Positions 19,854 through 29,374 are shown, counted from the stretch's first letter. The stretch: DNA of 64,000 nucleotides from Gilvimarinus gilvus (GCF_030518155.1 NZ_JAULRU010000617.1:186001-250000), one strand, 5' to 3'. Made by a program: numbers and translations. The notes: generated by a model from the sequence alone, not told the origin.

Positions 19854-21020
19854 TTGAAGATAGCAGTTGCTGGTACCGGCTATGTAGGCCTGTCCAATGC
19901 CATGTTGTTGGCACAACACAATGAAGTGGTCGCGGTGGATATAGCACCAGAGAAGGTAGCGCTGTTGAATGACAGAGTGTCTCCGGTAGAGGACGCTGAA
20001 ATATCCGACTTCCTGTCCAATCACGACTTGAATTTCACTGCGACACTGGATAAGGAATTGGCTTACCAGGGCGCAGATTTCGTTGTCATTGCCACGCCCA
20101 CGGACTACGACCCGGCAACCAACTATTTCGATACGAGTAGTGTCGAGGCAGTGATTCGCGATGTGATGAGCATCAACCCCGGTGCTGTTATTGTGATTAA
20201 GTCTACCGTGCCCGTGGGCTATACCCTTGGCGCTCGAGAGAATCTGGGTACTGAGAACCTAATTTTCTCGCCAGAGTTCCTTCGGGAGGGAAAGGCACTC
20301 TACGACAACCTATACCCGTCCCGCATTGTCGTGGGTGAGCAATCTGAGCGAGCAGAAACCTTTGCCAATTTGCTTAAGCAGGGCATGTTGAAAAGTAGTG
20401 TGTCCGTTTTGTTCACCAACAGTACAGAAGCCGAAGCTATTAAGCTATTTGCCAATACCTACCTCGCAATGCGGGTGGCCTATTTTAACGAACTGGATAC
20501 CTATGCCGAAGTGCATGGATTGGATTCTCGTCATATTATTGAAGGCGTGGGCCTGGACCCGCGAGTGGGCGATCATTACAAAAACCCTTCTTTTGGTTAC
20601 GGGGGTTATTGCCTGCCCAAGGATACCCGGCAGCTTCGGGCCAATTACGATGCGGTGCCCAACAATCTGATTGGGGCCATTGTCGATGCCAACAGCACCC
20701 GCAAGAACTTTATTGCCGAATCCGTTATCAAGCGTAATCCCAAAATGGTGGGGAACTATCGCCTGGTTATGAAAACAGGCTCCGACAATATCAGAAGCTC
20801 CTCTGTACAGGGCGTGATGAAGAGAATTAAAGCGAAAGGGATTCCCGTGGTGGTTTATGAGCCTGTGCTAAAGGAGTCCAGCTTTTACAACTCAGAAGTT
20901 GTCCGCGACCTGGATACGTTCAAGGCTATGGCGGATGTGATTGTGGCCAATCGCATGTCCGATGAAATTAAGGACGTAGAAGAGAAAGTCTACACTCGCG
21001 ATCTTTTTGAGCAGGATTGA
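19854..21020 (+). CDS. ugd: UDP-glucose 6-dehydrogenase
   Basis: It oxidises UDP-glucose twice with NAD to UDP-glucuronate. The start is taken as TTG 19854, which has GGGG upstream and gives 388 residues, the length of E. coli Ugd; the open frame begins further up but adds unrelated residues. The N-terminal NAD fold shows [38 protein letters not shown] and [15 protein letters not shown] are family signatures, the latter with the catalytic cysteine. It opens a co-directional run ugd-exostosin-gmd-fcl-gmm with gaps of about 2-15 bases. The product may be used directly as glucuronate, since the epimerase gene at 3820 is dead. Confidence 0.95.
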   Translation: MKIAVAGTGYVGLSNAMLLAQHNEVVAVDIAPEKVALLNDRVSPVEDAEISDFLSNHDLNFTATLDKELAYQGADFVVIATPTDYDPATNYFDTSSVEAVIRDVMSINPGAVIVIKSTVPVGYTLGARENLGTENLIFSPEFLREGKALYDNLYPSRIVVGEQSERAETFANLLKQGMLKSSVSVLFTNSTEAEAIKLFANTYLAMRVAYFNELDTYAEVHGLDSRHIIEGVGLDPRVGDHYKNPSFGYGGYCLPKDTRQLRANYDAVPNNLIGAIVDANSTRKNFIAESVIKRNPKMVGNYRLVMKTGSDNIRSSSVQGVMKRIKAKGIPVVVYEPVLKESSFYNSEVVRDLDTFKAMADVIVANRMSDEIKDVEEKVYTRDLFEQD

Positions 21021-21033
21021 CCGGTAGTTGAAG

Positions 21034-22266
21034 ATGACCACTTCAGAAGCCTTTTGGTTCGGAAGATTTCAGGTATCCCGGAGTTCAGACAGTTTGATCT
21101 TCAGGGATGCCCTGATCCCTGGCTGTCGTGTGCTGCCCCTCAATCGATTTTCCGGCCAGGAAGGAGCGCAAAGAACACTCTCTTACTTTCAGTATGGCTT
21201 TCTTCCGTCTGCCGCCTCCTTATGCAGCGCAGAGGTATCCGATGGGCCGGAGCATGACCAGGCGCCCATGTTCTGGCAGTTTCCCTGCATTACTGAAAAG
21301 GCCGCATGGCTTAACCACCTAAAACAACCCAATGCGGTTCGTACACCGGGCGCCCTCAATATTTATTTGGGGCTGCCTTGGGCTACCTGGATAGACTTGT
21401 ATCGCAAAACCGGCTGGGATGGCAATGTTCGCCAGCGAATACAAATGCAGGTTCGAATCCTCGCTGTGCGCTTAAGTGGCTATCGCCATGCGCTTTCTAC
21501 CTTGGGGTATCAACTGCGTGTCCATACAGTCTGCCAGCATATTTACTGGCGTGATATGTTGCAGATATGGCGACAGCTGGGTGTTACGGATGCCTGGGTA
21601 TCTCACTGCACCCCGGAGTTGCAGGATTCTTTCGTGGAAGGAGTTCACCTACATCCCTGGGCTTTGTATGCCGTTAATGCTGAAGACTCGGATCGCCAGG
21701 AGGGCTTGGTGGTGGGCAGGCCCCCTGCTGAAAAGCCTGTGTTGGCGTCGTTCGTGGGCGCCCATGCTCCCCACTATTTGAGTGATATACGCCTTCAACT
21801 TGCCCCCTTGAACAACGAGCCCGACTGTGTGGTGAAGGTAACCGACAAGTGGCATTTTGAGGACGTTGTCTATCAACATCAAATCAGTGGTGCGGATCTC
21901 TCTGCCGCCTACCGGCTTGACGAGTCGGTCACCGATTACAATCGCTTGCTCAGTGATTCGGTATTCGCTTTGTGTCCGTCTGGTGCCGGGCCCAATACCC
22001 TGAGATTGTGGGAGGCGCTCGCAGTGGGGGCCGTACCGGTATTGCTCGGGGAGGTTCCCGCCCTGCCTGACGGGGGTAGTTTGAGTTCTATCGATTGGGA
22101 TGCCATCATTCTTCGTTACCCCCACAGCTCGCTGGAAGGGTTGCCGTCCTGGCTACGCGCCATTCCCATGCAGGAGGTGGTTAAGCGGCAGACGAAGGGG
22201 CTGGAAGCTTATCAACAGGTCAAGGCCCAAAGCTGTTTTAATTGGTCCGCAGGCTCGCACGAGTAG
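21034..22266 (+). CDS. Exostosin-like (GT47-type) glycosyltransferase
   Basis: A 410-residue protein. The C-terminal half has the exostosin-type donor region: KPVLASFVGAHAPHYLSDIR, YNRLLSDSVFALCPSGAGPN and TLRLWEALAVGAVPVLL. GT47 enzymes transfer sugars such as glucuronate, xylose or galactose, so the neighbouring ugd makes a uronate transferase attractive, but this is inference. ATG 21034 is chosen; a TTG six bases upstream is in frame. The gap to gmd is 7 bases. No TM segment is seen. Confidence 0.72.
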   Translation: MTTSEAFWFGRFQVSRSSDSLIFRDALIPGCRVLPLNRFSGQEGAQRTLSYFQYGFLPSAASLCSAEVSDGPEHDQAPMFWQFPCITEKAAWLNHLKQPNAVRTPGALNIYLGLPWATWIDLYRKTGWDGNVRQRIQMQVRILAVRLSGYRHALSTLGYQLRVHTVCQHIYWRDMLQIWRQLGVTDAWVSHCTPELQDSFVEGVHLHPWALYAVNAEDSDRQEGLVVGRPPAEKPVLASFVGAHAPHYLSDIRLQLAPLNNEPDCVVKVTDKWHFEDVVYQHQISGADLSAAYRLDESVTDYNRLLSDSVFALCPSGAGPNTLRLWEALAVGAVPVLLGEVPALPDGGSLSSIDWDAIILRYPHSSLEGLPSWLRAIPMQEVVKRQTKGLEAYQQVKAQSCFNWSAGSHE

Positions 22267-22273
22267 ATAACAC

Positions 22274-23392
22274 ATGAAAAAAGCACTGATTACCGGCATC
22301 ACCGGCCAGGATGGGTCATACCTCGCTGAACTTCTTCTGGATAAGGGTTACCAGGTTCACGGTATCAAGCGCCGTAGCTCCCTGTTCAATAGCCAGCGAA
22401 TCGATCATATCTACCAGGACCCTCATACTGAACACCAGCGCCTTGTCTTGCATTATGGCGACCTGACGGATTCGTCAAACTTAACGCGTATTTTGCAAGA
22501 AGTGCAGCCAGACGAAGTCTACAACCTGGGGGCGCAATCCCATGTTGCAGTCAGTTTTGAGTCGCCGGAATACACAACCGATGTCGATGCCATGGGTACG
22601 TTACGGTTGCTCGAAGCCATTCGGTTGCTGGGCCGCGAAGGGACAACCAAATTCTACCAGGCGTCTACATCTGAACTGTACGGACTGGTTAAAGAGTCAC
22701 CCCAGAGTGAACAGACACCCTTTCACCCCCGCTCCCCTTACGGTGCCGCCAAACTTTACGCTTACTGGATAGCGGTGAATTATCGCGAAGCGTACGGGCT
22801 GTACGCCTGCAATGGCATACTGTTCAATCACGAGTCGCCCCGTCGTGGCGAGACGTTCGTGACCCGCAAAGTGACTCGCGGACTGGCTCATATTGCCCAG
22901 GGTTTGGAGACCTGCCTTTATGTGGGCAATCTCAACGCAAAGCGCGATTGGGGACACGCCCGAGATTACATGCAGGCGGCCTGGATGATGTTGCAGCAGG
23001 ACAAACCAGAAGATTTCGTAATCGCTACCGGCAAACAGTACTCGGTGCGCCAGTTTATTGAGTGGGCCGCTGGCGAGCTGGGAATCGCACTGCACTTTCA
23101 TGGTAAGGGCGTGGATGAGATCGCCGTTGTTGACTCAGTTAGCGGCGACGCCGCGCCGAATGTTAAGCCCGGTGATGTGCTAGTAAGAATTGACCCCCGG
23201 TACTTCCGCCCTGCCGAAGTGGAAACACTGCTGGGCGATTCCACCAAGGCCAGAGAAAAGTTGGGCTGGGAGCCCGAGACGACTGCGCAGCAAATGTGCG
23301 CGGAAATGGTGGAGGAAGATCTGCAAGCCGCCAAGCGGCATGCGCTGCTCAAGGCCAATGGGCACAATGTGCCCCTTACGCGCGAAGGTTGA
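22274..23392 (+). CDS. gmd: GDP-mannose 4,6-dehydratase
   Basis: A 372-residue SDR enzyme of full family length. It makes GDP-4-keto-6-deoxymannose from GDP-mannose using bound NADP. The Rossmann motif is [18 protein letters not shown]. Specificity and catalytic stretches are [29 protein letters not shown] and [12 protein letters not shown] (the Tyr-x3-Lys pair), followed by [16 protein letters not shown], a hallmark of Gmd. It precedes fcl by six bases, the usual pairing for GDP-L-fucose. GDP-mannose must come from outside this locus, since the local manC is broken. Confidence 0.97.
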   Translation: MKKALITGITGQDGSYLAELLLDKGYQVHGIKRRSSLFNSQRIDHIYQDPHTEHQRLVLHYGDLTDSSNLTRILQEVQPDEVYNLGAQSHVAVSFESPEYTTDVDAMGTLRLLEAIRLLGREGTTKFYQASTSELYGLVKESPQSEQTPFHPRSPYGAAKLYAYWIAVNYREAYGLYACNGILFNHESPRRGETFVTRKVTRGLAHIAQGLETCLYVGNLNAKRDWGHARDYMQAAWMMLQQDKPEDFVIATGKQYSVRQFIEWAAGELGIALHFHGKGVDEIAVVDSVSGDAAPNVKPGDVLVRIDPRYFRPAEVETLLGDSTKAREKLGWEPETTAQQMCAEMVEEDLQAAKRHALLKANGHNVPLTREG

Positions 23393-23398
23393 TGCGAC

Positions 23399-24373
23399 AT
23401 GCACACTCCACGTGATCAAACCGTATTTGTAGCGGGCCACCAGGGGATGGTGGGCTCGGCCATAGTGCGCCACCTGAAAGCTTTGGGCTATCAGAACATT
23501 GTAACCACCTCGCGCGATGAGCTGGATTTGTCCAACCAGCAAGCGGTACAGGATTTCTTTGCATCCACGCCTGTGAACCACGTTTATTTGGCTGCGGCTA
23601 AGGTTGGCGGCATTCATGCTAATAGCACCTACCCGGCTGAATTTATCTACAAAAACTTGACGATTGAATCAAATATTATTCACTCGGCGCATCGTACAGG
23701 TGTTCAGAAGTTATTGTTTTTGGGCTCGTCGTGTATTTACCCTAAAATGGCAGAACAGCCGATGCGCGAGGATGCGTTGCTTACCGGTATTCTGGAGCCA
23801 ACTAACGAGCCCTACGCCATTGCTAAAATTGCGGGCATAAAACTGTGTGAAAGCTATAACCGGCAGTATGGCCGCGACTACCGCTCGGTTATGCCAACCA
23901 ACTTATACGGGCCAAACGATAACTTTCACCCTGAGAACAGTCATGTAATTCCCGCTCTACTGCGCCGATTTCACGTGGCAAAAGAGCGTGGTGATGCCAA
24001 GGTTACTGCCTGGGGCACGGGCACTCCCATGCGAGAGTTTTTACACGTAGATGATATGGCTGCTGCCAGTGTATTTGTAATGAACCTCGACAACCCCACC
24101 TACCAGAAACATACCCAGCCTATGCTTAGCCATATTAACGTGGGTACTGGAGTAGACTGTACCATTAGAGAACTCACTGAAACCGTCGCCAAGGTCGTCG
24201 GATTTGAGGGGAACATTGAGTGGGACCCCAGTAAGCCAGATGGCGCCCCGCGCAAGTTGATGGATGTGTCTCGCCTGCGCAATCTTGGGTGGAGTTACGC
24301 AATTGAATTGGAAGACGGTCTTCACAATGCTTACCAGTGGTTTTTAAACAACCAAGACCACTTTAGGGGGTAA
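23399..24373 (+). CDS. fcl: GDP-L-fucose synthase
   Basis: A 324-residue SDR epimerase-reductase that turns GDP-4-keto-6-deoxymannose into GDP-L-fucose with NADPH. The start of the protein shows [18 protein letters not shown]. The catalytic set is [12 protein letters not shown] (Ser) with [18 protein letters not shown] (Tyr-x3-Lys). [20 protein letters not shown] and [13 protein letters not shown] are family signatures. GAAGG lies before the ATG. It follows gmd and precedes gmm with no room for other genes, so the three are probably one transcript. Confidence 0.97.
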   Translation: MHTPRDQTVFVAGHQGMVGSAIVRHLKALGYQNIVTTSRDELDLSNQQAVQDFFASTPVNHVYLAAAKVGGIHANSTYPAEFIYKNLTIESNIIHSAHRTGVQKLLFLGSSCIYPKMAEQPMREDALLTGILEPTNEPYAIAKIAGIKLCESYNRQYGRDYRSVMPTNLYGPNDNFHPENSHVIPALLRRFHVAKERGDAKVTAWGTGTPMREFLHVDDMAAASVFVMNLDNPTYQKHTQPMLSHINVGTGVDCTIRELTETVAKVVGFEGNIEWDPSKPDGAPRKLMDVSRLRNLGWSYAIELEDGLHNAYQWFLNNQDHFRG

Positions 24374-24375
24374 CG

Positions 24376-24840
24376 TTGCATTTAAGTAAGGCCGATTTTA
24401 CTCACGCAATTGCCCATACCCCGTTAGTCTCCATTGACCTTGTGGTGAGAAACCCTCAAGGTCAATTTCTTTTGGGTTGGCGAAACAACCGCCCTGCAAA
24501 AGATCACTGGTTTGTTCCCGGCGGACGCGTTCAGAAAGGCGAGCGCCTAGAGGATGCTTTTCTACGACTGACGCAAGAAGAGTTGGGGCAACCGGTATCT
24601 ATGACGGAGGCAAGCTGGAAAGGCGTGTACGAGCACTTTTACGATGACTTTGTTTTCAGCGACGAATCACATCAAGACGTTTCAACGCATTATGTTGTGC
24701 TGGCGTTTGAAATTGCACTTAGCGAAGCGACAGAAAGCTTGCCTAAAACTCAGCATGCACAATACCGGTGGATGTCAACAAACGACATTTTAAAAAACAG
24801 CCAAGTTCACGAATACACACGAGCCTATTTTACTCAGTAG
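24376..24840 (+). CDS. gmm: GDP-mannose mannosyl hydrolase (Nudix family)
   Basis: A 154-residue protein of the usual Gmm length. It carries the modified Nudix box of this family (GGRVQKGERLEDAFLRLTQEELG, read in two parts: GGRVQKGERLEDAF and LRLTQEELG), which lacks one canonical Glu, and the family stretches VVRNPQGQFLLGWRNNRPAK and YEHFYDDFV. The enzyme hydrolyses GDP-mannose or GDP-glucose to GDP and the sugar and is commonly encoded beside gmd and fcl. The start is TTG 24376 with AGGGGG just upstream, inside the end of fcl. Confidence 0.93.
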   Translation: MHLSKADFTHAIAHTPLVSIDLVVRNPQGQFLLGWRNNRPAKDHWFVPGGRVQKGERLEDAFLRLTQEELGQPVSMTEASWKGVYEHFYDDFVFSDESHQDVSTHYVVLAFEIALSEATESLPKTQHAQYRWMSTNDILKNSQVHEYTRAYFTQ

Positions 24841-25060
24841 AATACGCCAACACTCAGCCACAAGAATTGTTCGGTGCATGTCAGTATCATACTCAGGTAC
24901 CCCTTAATACCCGATACTGCGAAGGAAAAACTCTCGAACATTGATTTCTTACCCTGATCTGGAAAACTGACTGTATAAGCATTGAGCTGCATGTGTAGTT
25001 TTAAACACCTAAAAAGCCTACAATACGCGGCTTTACGCCGCAAAGATCAGGAGAATAACG

Positions 25061-26764
25061 TTGTTTAACACTGTTTCTGACAGTTTTCGCTGGCTTTTAA
25101 CCCTAGGCGGTAAGTTCTTTCGAGTAGCCCCGGGGGCGACGCTGTTTGTAATTCCCGCCACACTGGTCTCACAAGTGGCTATGTTACTCGCGTTTTTACT
25201 TCCGTTAAAAGTTTTAATACTTATCGGCTCAGACCGTATTCCCCGTTACCTCTCGCAAGATTTTATTGAAGTCGACCGGAATACACTGATTTTAGCGCTA
25301 AGCATCGCGACACCCGCCTTTTATATTATCCACCTGGTTATGGAGCGGCTAGTTCAGTGGGCATCCAATATGGGGGCCAAACAACTTCTGGAAAGAAGCC
25401 GCAAAATTATTTTGTTCGAAAATCAAGATGACCTAGCCGCCTCAAGCTATCAGCGCTATGCGCTCGCACTGGCAAATACGGTTTTTATTGGCTGCGTCTG
25501 GCTGGCATTGGGTTTTTTATTCCCCCCTCTGTGCGTGTTACTGATTGGCTTCACCACACTCTGTGTGATCTTTTTAGCATTGGCCCACAAAAGCAGTAAA
25601 TCATTGCGCGAACGCATTGACGATAATTTAACCTCTATAGTGCCCGTACTAACGGGGCTGGGGTTTATGCTGGCGTTTTTATTGTTAGTGCAGCAGTTTT
25701 TATCCGGCGCTGTCCAAGGTTTTTTAGTGGCGATAATATCCGTCATTCTAACAAGGCAGGCATTGAACAGAACAAACAAACTGGTGAGCTCTGGAGTAAG
25801 CTTGTACAGCAACCGGCGTAAGCTAAATGCCATGTTTTTTGCAGAGCATTCGCTGACTCAGGTAGACGATAAGCAAACGGAATTTTGGTCATTATTTGCA
25901 TCAGAAACCAGACAGACCTGGCTTCACCCGCTGCTGCGTGAGCAGCTAGCAATAGACCCAGCCAATTTGAACGTTACATGGCATCAAACCGGGGCTAGCG
26001 AAGTGATTGCCCTGGAGGCTGAAGCCTACAACTCTGAGAATGAACTAATAGGGAGTTATTTGGTTCGAGTATACGGAAAAAACCCTTCATTGCCTGCCAG
26101 CCATGAGGCTACGCTGCTATTGGATGAATCCAGTACGCGCTTACCAGCCCTACCCTTGCTGGCCGCAGGCCAGGTAGGAAAGTGGCCTTGTCATATCTAC
26201 TCGTTGCCCCAAGGCTGCTCATCAGTGGCTCCTGGCAAACACACACAAAATTACTTAACCGCTTTATTCGCCTTTGAGCCGCCCAATGATTTAGCCGAAC
26301 GCTACGCGCGCTCACACCCTATGCTATGGCAGCGCTTGGATTCCACCGTGCTAGAGCGTTTAAACATGGCCGCTGACGAGAGCACCTTGCCAATCGTACA
26401 AAGCCTGGAGCAGCAGCTACCGAGCATGCTAGAGACTGTTCGCAATCTGCCACTGATAATAGTAAACTCCACCATTAACTCCAACACTCTGCTGGTAGAT
26501 GCGGAAGAACAGCTTTGGATTACCGATTGGGGCCGCTGGACCCTGGAACCGCTTGGGAGCAATTGGCCCCTTACGTTGAAGAGCTTACAAGACTTGCCAC
26601 ATGCACTCCAGCAGGCATCCCTTCGACGTTCGGCATTGCAGTCGGTTAAGGCAAAAGATGTGACTTTAGCCGCTTTACTGTTTCAGTTCGATAGGCTCTG
26701 CACCCAGCAGGTTTATCTGGACGCCTTGGCATTTATTCCTAAATTACTGGAGGCACAAGAATAG
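25061..26764 (+). CDS. Six-TM ABC-exporter-like domain fused to a degenerate kinase-like domain
   Basis: A 567-residue protein of unknown function. Six hydrophobic segments at about 26-54, 74-96, 132-150, 152-176, 191-211 and 216-236 have the layout of an ABC-exporter membrane domain, but no Walker A, LSGGQ or Walker B follows. Instead residues about 290-520 look like an aminoglycoside-phosphotransferase/kinase fold: YLVRVYGK as the lysine strand, an HEAT helix, then IIVNSTINSNTLLVD and WITDWGRW. The usual HGD-h-H-x2-N catalytic loop is replaced by NSTINSN, so the catalytic Asp is missing. TTG 25061 has AGGAG seven bases upstream; TACAAT at 25019-25024 may be its -10 box. Confidence 0.55.
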   Translation: MFNTVSDSFRWLLTLGGKFFRVAPGATLFVIPATLVSQVAMLLAFLLPLKVLILIGSDRIPRYLSQDFIEVDRNTLILALSIATPAFYIIHLVMERLVQWASNMGAKQLLERSRKIILFENQDDLAASSYQRYALALANTVFIGCVWLALGFLFPPLCVLLIGFTTLCVIFLALAHKSSKSLRERIDDNLTSIVPVLTGLGFMLAFLLLVQQFLSGAVQGFLVAIISVILTRQALNRTNKLVSSGVSLYSNRRKLNAMFFAEHSLTQVDDKQTEFWSLFASETRQTWLHPLLREQLAIDPANLNVTWHQTGASEVIALEAEAYNSENELIGSYLVRVYGKNPSLPASHEATLLLDESSTRLPALPLLAAGQVGKWPCHIYSLPQGCSSVAPGKHTQNYLTALFAFEPPNDLAERYARSHPMLWQRLDSTVLERLNMAADESTLPIVQSLEQQLPSMLETVRNLPLIIVNSTINSNTLLVDAEEQLWITDWGRWTLEPLGSNWPLTLKSLQDLPHALQQASLRRSALQSVKAKDVTLAALLFQFDRLCTQQVYLDALAFIPKLLEAQE

Positions 26765-26805
26765 TGTTCTTTGGCACTCTAGTAAGAAGATACCCTATCA
26801 CTAGC

Positions 26806-26850
26806 AGGCTGTTGACCTCCCCCCTTGCATGCTCAGAGCCTCAGCGGGGC
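26806..26850. repeat. Truncated copy of the MITE-like element at 29208
   Basis: AGGCTGTTGAC, then CCCCTTGCATG, TCAG and a GC-rich stretch match the right end (reverse strand) of the 167-bp element at 29208-29374. No partner inverted end is seen within 200 bases, so this is a solo end. Confidence 0.65.
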
Positions 26851-26907
26851 TAGGTCGCCAATATTTCGGTGATATGGTTTTTCGTTAACCCAAGAATTCA
26901 ACCCCGA

Positions 26908-27900
26908 TTAGTCGAAGGTGGCTTTTGAAGAGGCCTCCAAGGCTTTATCAATGTAACCTTCAACCTCGCCAAGGGTAAGCTTGATTTTTGAAGACTTATC
27001 AGGATAACCGGAAAAATCTTCACTGAAAAAGTATTTTTCATTTGATCCTAAAGTATTCGCAAGTTTTTTATTCGAACGTGAAAACCTCTTAAATAGTTTC
27101 CGAGCCTCGTTTTTAGGGGGAAGGTAAGGCGTCCCAACATAAAATTGTCTAATTCGCCTTATTACCTGAGCGGTTCTGTCTTTATACTTATTGCTATCAG
27201 AGAGATCTTTGTTAAAGCGTCGCAAAACTTCTGCCCCAAGCGCTGACATTGACGGATTGCGCCTAGACTTCTCAAAAATCAAGTTGTCGGGCATACCTAC
27301 AACATCCGAAAAAGTTCTCACCACATCACCACACTTATCATAATCATAGAAAATCAAACTTTCTTTTGGAAGGAATGATGCCCATCCTTTAAGTACTTTA
27401 AAATAATTGCGCCCCCTAGGAATTCCGTAAGAATAATAAAAAACTTTTGAATCTGTCGCCCCTCTATTCGTAAGCCTGGTTGTATAGGCACTTACAGCCC
27501 ATTTGTCCTGCCTCTTAAAAAAGCCAAAAACCAAAATCTCAGAGAAGTACTTCTTTAGCATCGAAGTTAACTTGCTAATCTCACTAGAATTTAGCCGAAT
27601 CAAACCCTCGAAAGAAAAAATAACCGTATGAGAGTCACTGCCTTTTATTTCTTCAGCTATTCCATTCTCTAGGAGCGCATCTAAGTCCACATTCTCAGAT
27701 ATTGCATTTTTGTCTTTAAACATCTTTATAAAATGACGATTACCAGCATAAGCAGCTAACCCCATATCGTAGTAACCAACTTTTGTTGATTTTAGAGACA
27801 AGAACCCTTTCTTCAATAACTCCACTTTATTATTGTGTATGAACATTTGGCGGGATTTGGACCCTGTCTTTTCATCCCCGATATCTAATACTGCTCTCAT
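26908..27900 (-). CDS. Sulfotransferase-like protein (divergent KTGS branch)
   Basis: A 330-residue protein. Its N-terminus reads LDIGDEKTGSKSRQMFIHNN, the form of the PAPS-binding loop (GxxKTGTxxxQ) of a branch of P-loop sulfotransferases from glycan loci. FGFFKRQDKWAVSAYTTRL fits the 3'-phosphate segment (R...S) of the same branch. The KTGS version and the overall divergence leave activity open. The gene is clearly AT-richer than its neighbours, faces the other way from the glycan locus, and lies beside a repeat scar, so it was probably acquired separately. It could belong to the sulfation set or be a leftover of another island. Confidence 0.6.
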   Translation of the reverse strand: MRAVLDIGDEKTGSKSRQMFIHNNKVELLKKGFLSLKSTKVGYYDMGLAAYAGNRHFIKMFKDKNAISENVDLDALLENGIAEEIKGSDSHTVIFSFEGLIRLNSSEISKLTSMLKKYFSEILVFGFFKRQDKWAVSAYTTRLTNRGATDSKVFYYSYGIPRGRNYFKVLKGWASFLPKESLIFYDYDKCGDVVRTFSDVVGMPDNLIFEKSRRNPSMSALGAEVLRRFNKDLSDSNKYKDRTAQVIRRIRQFYVGTPYLPPKNEARKLFKRFSRSNKKLANTLGSNEKYFFSEDFSGYPDKSSKIKLTLGEVEGYIDKALEASSKATFD

Positions 27901-28002
27901 TTCATTATCTCATTACGGAGCGGGCCATATCCCGTTCTAGGTCATGATCGCTACAGCTAAACTAGGCCTGCAGGCGCTCACTTGTATAATACTTGTTAAG
28001 GC

Positions 28003-28161
28003 ATGATCTGCCCTGCGACAGATTATGATAAACTCTGCTTATGCCGCCCTCAAGTTAAGGAAGAGTTCGCAAGTGATTTGCTGAATCGGCAGCTTAGCGA
28101 GAAAACCAACCCAATTACATATAGTTATCACCGATACTTCAACTACCCTAACAATCCATAA
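28003..28161 (+). CDS. Possible 52-residue ORF
   Basis: An open frame from ATG 28003 starts MICPATDYDKLCLCRPQVKE and ends at 28161. TATAAT at 27985-27990 lies just upstream, but without a clear -35 box. AAGG lies only one base before the ATG, too close to be a normal ribosome site. No similarity was recognised. Apart from this weak candidate, the stretch 27901-28294 shows no gene. Confidence 0.18.
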   Translation: MICPATDYDKLCLCRPQVKEEFASDLLNRQLSEKTNPITYSYHRYFNYPNNP

Positions 28162-28294
28162 GGCAAGAAGCGACTCGGACTGCGGGATTCATACACGATG
28201 ATGAATGTTATCAATATATTCCGAAACCGCAAATATAATCTCAATACCCGACAAGCATGATCAAACAGCGCATATAACCTATGCAAGGAACCCT

Positions 28295-28504
28295 ATGACT
28301 ACCGGCAAGAAATACGATTATCGCATTATTGAATCTGCTGGCACTTGGCGCGCAGAGCTTACACGCCGCGCCACCGCTCGCAAAACGGTTGTGTCGAAAG
28401 CGCAAGGCGGTTTTGCGACCGAAGCAGACGCCACGGCTTGGGCTGAAACCGAGCTCAAGGCACTTTTAGCCAATGTTCACGCCCGCCAGCAAGCCAAGAA
28501 GTAA
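28295..28504 (+). CDS. DUF3622-type small protein
   Basis: A 69-residue protein read from ATG 28295 with AAGGA upstream; the open frame begins at 28205 but those residues look unlike coding sequence. The sequence (GKKYDYRIIE, WRAELTRRATARKTVVSKAQ, GFATEADATAWAETEL) matches the DUF3622 pattern known from Vibrio and other marine gammaproteobacteria. Function unknown. It ends six bases before the convergent esterase gene. Confidence 0.7.
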   Translation: MTTGKKYDYRIIESAGTWRAELTRRATARKTVVSKAQGGFATEADATAWAETELKALLANVHARQQAKK

Positions 28505-28509
28505 AGCCC

Positions 28510-29193
28510 CTACAAGGCTGGTAAGCAGCGATTTATAAAGTCGCTGATGCCCTGAATTTGCTCAAAACACACTTCGTGAGCCATGGGGTAACGGTGCGAC
28601 TCAACGCTATAGCCACGTCCCCGTAATAGCTCTTGCGCCCGTTTAGCCAACTCCGGCACAACTACCTCATCCTGTAGGCCATGCTGGATGGATATGGGCA
28701 AGTGCTTATTGGCTTCGGCAAAGGTGCAGGTGGCACTGGTGGCGAAATAAGTCGACAGCGCCATCAACCCGGCCAGTTTATGGTTACTGTTCAGGGCGAC
28801 ATCGTAGGCCACCGCACCGCCCTGGGAAAAGCCAGCGATTAAAATGCGCTCGCTGGCAATGCCCTGAGCCACCTGCTGCGCGACTATTTCGCTAATGGCC
28901 GCGCTGGCCTGCCTGAGGTGCTCCTCGTTAAATTTTCGGTCTACATCAAGGCTCAGTAAGTCGTACCAGGCCGGCATTTCATAACCGCCATTGACGGTTA
29001 CGGGCATGGTTGGCGCCTGTGGGAATATAAAGCGAATTTTGGCTCCTGCAGAGAGCGCCAGCTCCGGCAGTAAATTCGCAAAATCATTACAGCTAGCCCC
29101 TAATCCGTGCAGCCAAATCACACAGGCGTCACTTGCCCCGGCTTTGGGATTTTCCAGGGTTAGGCATTCCAGATTTTCAAATGGGTTGGACAT
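28510..29193 (-). CDS. Carboxylesterase / phospholipase-type alpha/beta hydrolase
   Basis: A 227-residue enzyme of the bacterial carboxylesterase/acyl-protein thioesterase-like family. CVIWLHGLGASCNDF gives the oxyanion loop, LIAGFSQGGAVAYDVAL the nucleophile Ser, ISIQHGLQDEVVVPELAK the Asp, and YPMAHEVC the His. It hydrolyses short acyl esters; it is cytoplasmic, with no signal peptide. GGAGAG lies before the ATG. The MITE-like element begins only 15 bases upstream of the start, so the native promoter has been displaced or replaced by element sequence. Confidence 0.9.
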   Translation of the reverse strand: MSNPFENLECLTLENPKAGASDACVIWLHGLGASCNDFANLLPELALSAGAKIRFIFPQAPTMPVTVNGGYEMPAWYDLLSLDVDRKFNEEHLRQASAAISEIVAQQVAQGIASERILIAGFSQGGAVAYDVALNSNHKLAGLMALSTYFATSATCTFAEANKHLPISIQHGLQDEVVVPELAKRAQELLRGRGYSVESHRYPMAHEVCFEQIQGISDFINRCLPAL

Positions 29194-29207
29194 ATCACTC
29201 TCCTGGC

Positions 29208-29374
29208 AGGCTGTTGAAAAAATCCTTACGTACTCAGACTCTCAGGCTGGTTCGTAATCTAGGCGCCACTTTGACGGTGTGTGCCCACCCATCGAAAAGT
29301 GGCAACGACGAGTACGGGCAAGCCTGAAAGTCCCGCAGGCCTCGCTGAACATGCAAGGGGTTTGTCAACAGCCT
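29208..29374. mobile_element. MITE-like palindromic element, 167 bp
   Basis: The ends are perfect 10-bp inverted repeats: AGGCTGTTGA at 29208 and TCAACAGCCT ending at 29374. Inside is a second inverted pair, GCCACTTT (29265-29272) and AAAGTGGC (29296-29303). It has no ORF. A partial second copy lies at 26806. This fits a miniature inverted-repeat element mobilised in trans; no transposase is in the window. Confidence 0.7.

Noticed and set aside
21450-21460. GGTTCGAATCC, identical to a tRNA T-loop
   Set aside because: It lies inside the intact exostosin-like gene and no cloverleaf can be folded around it.
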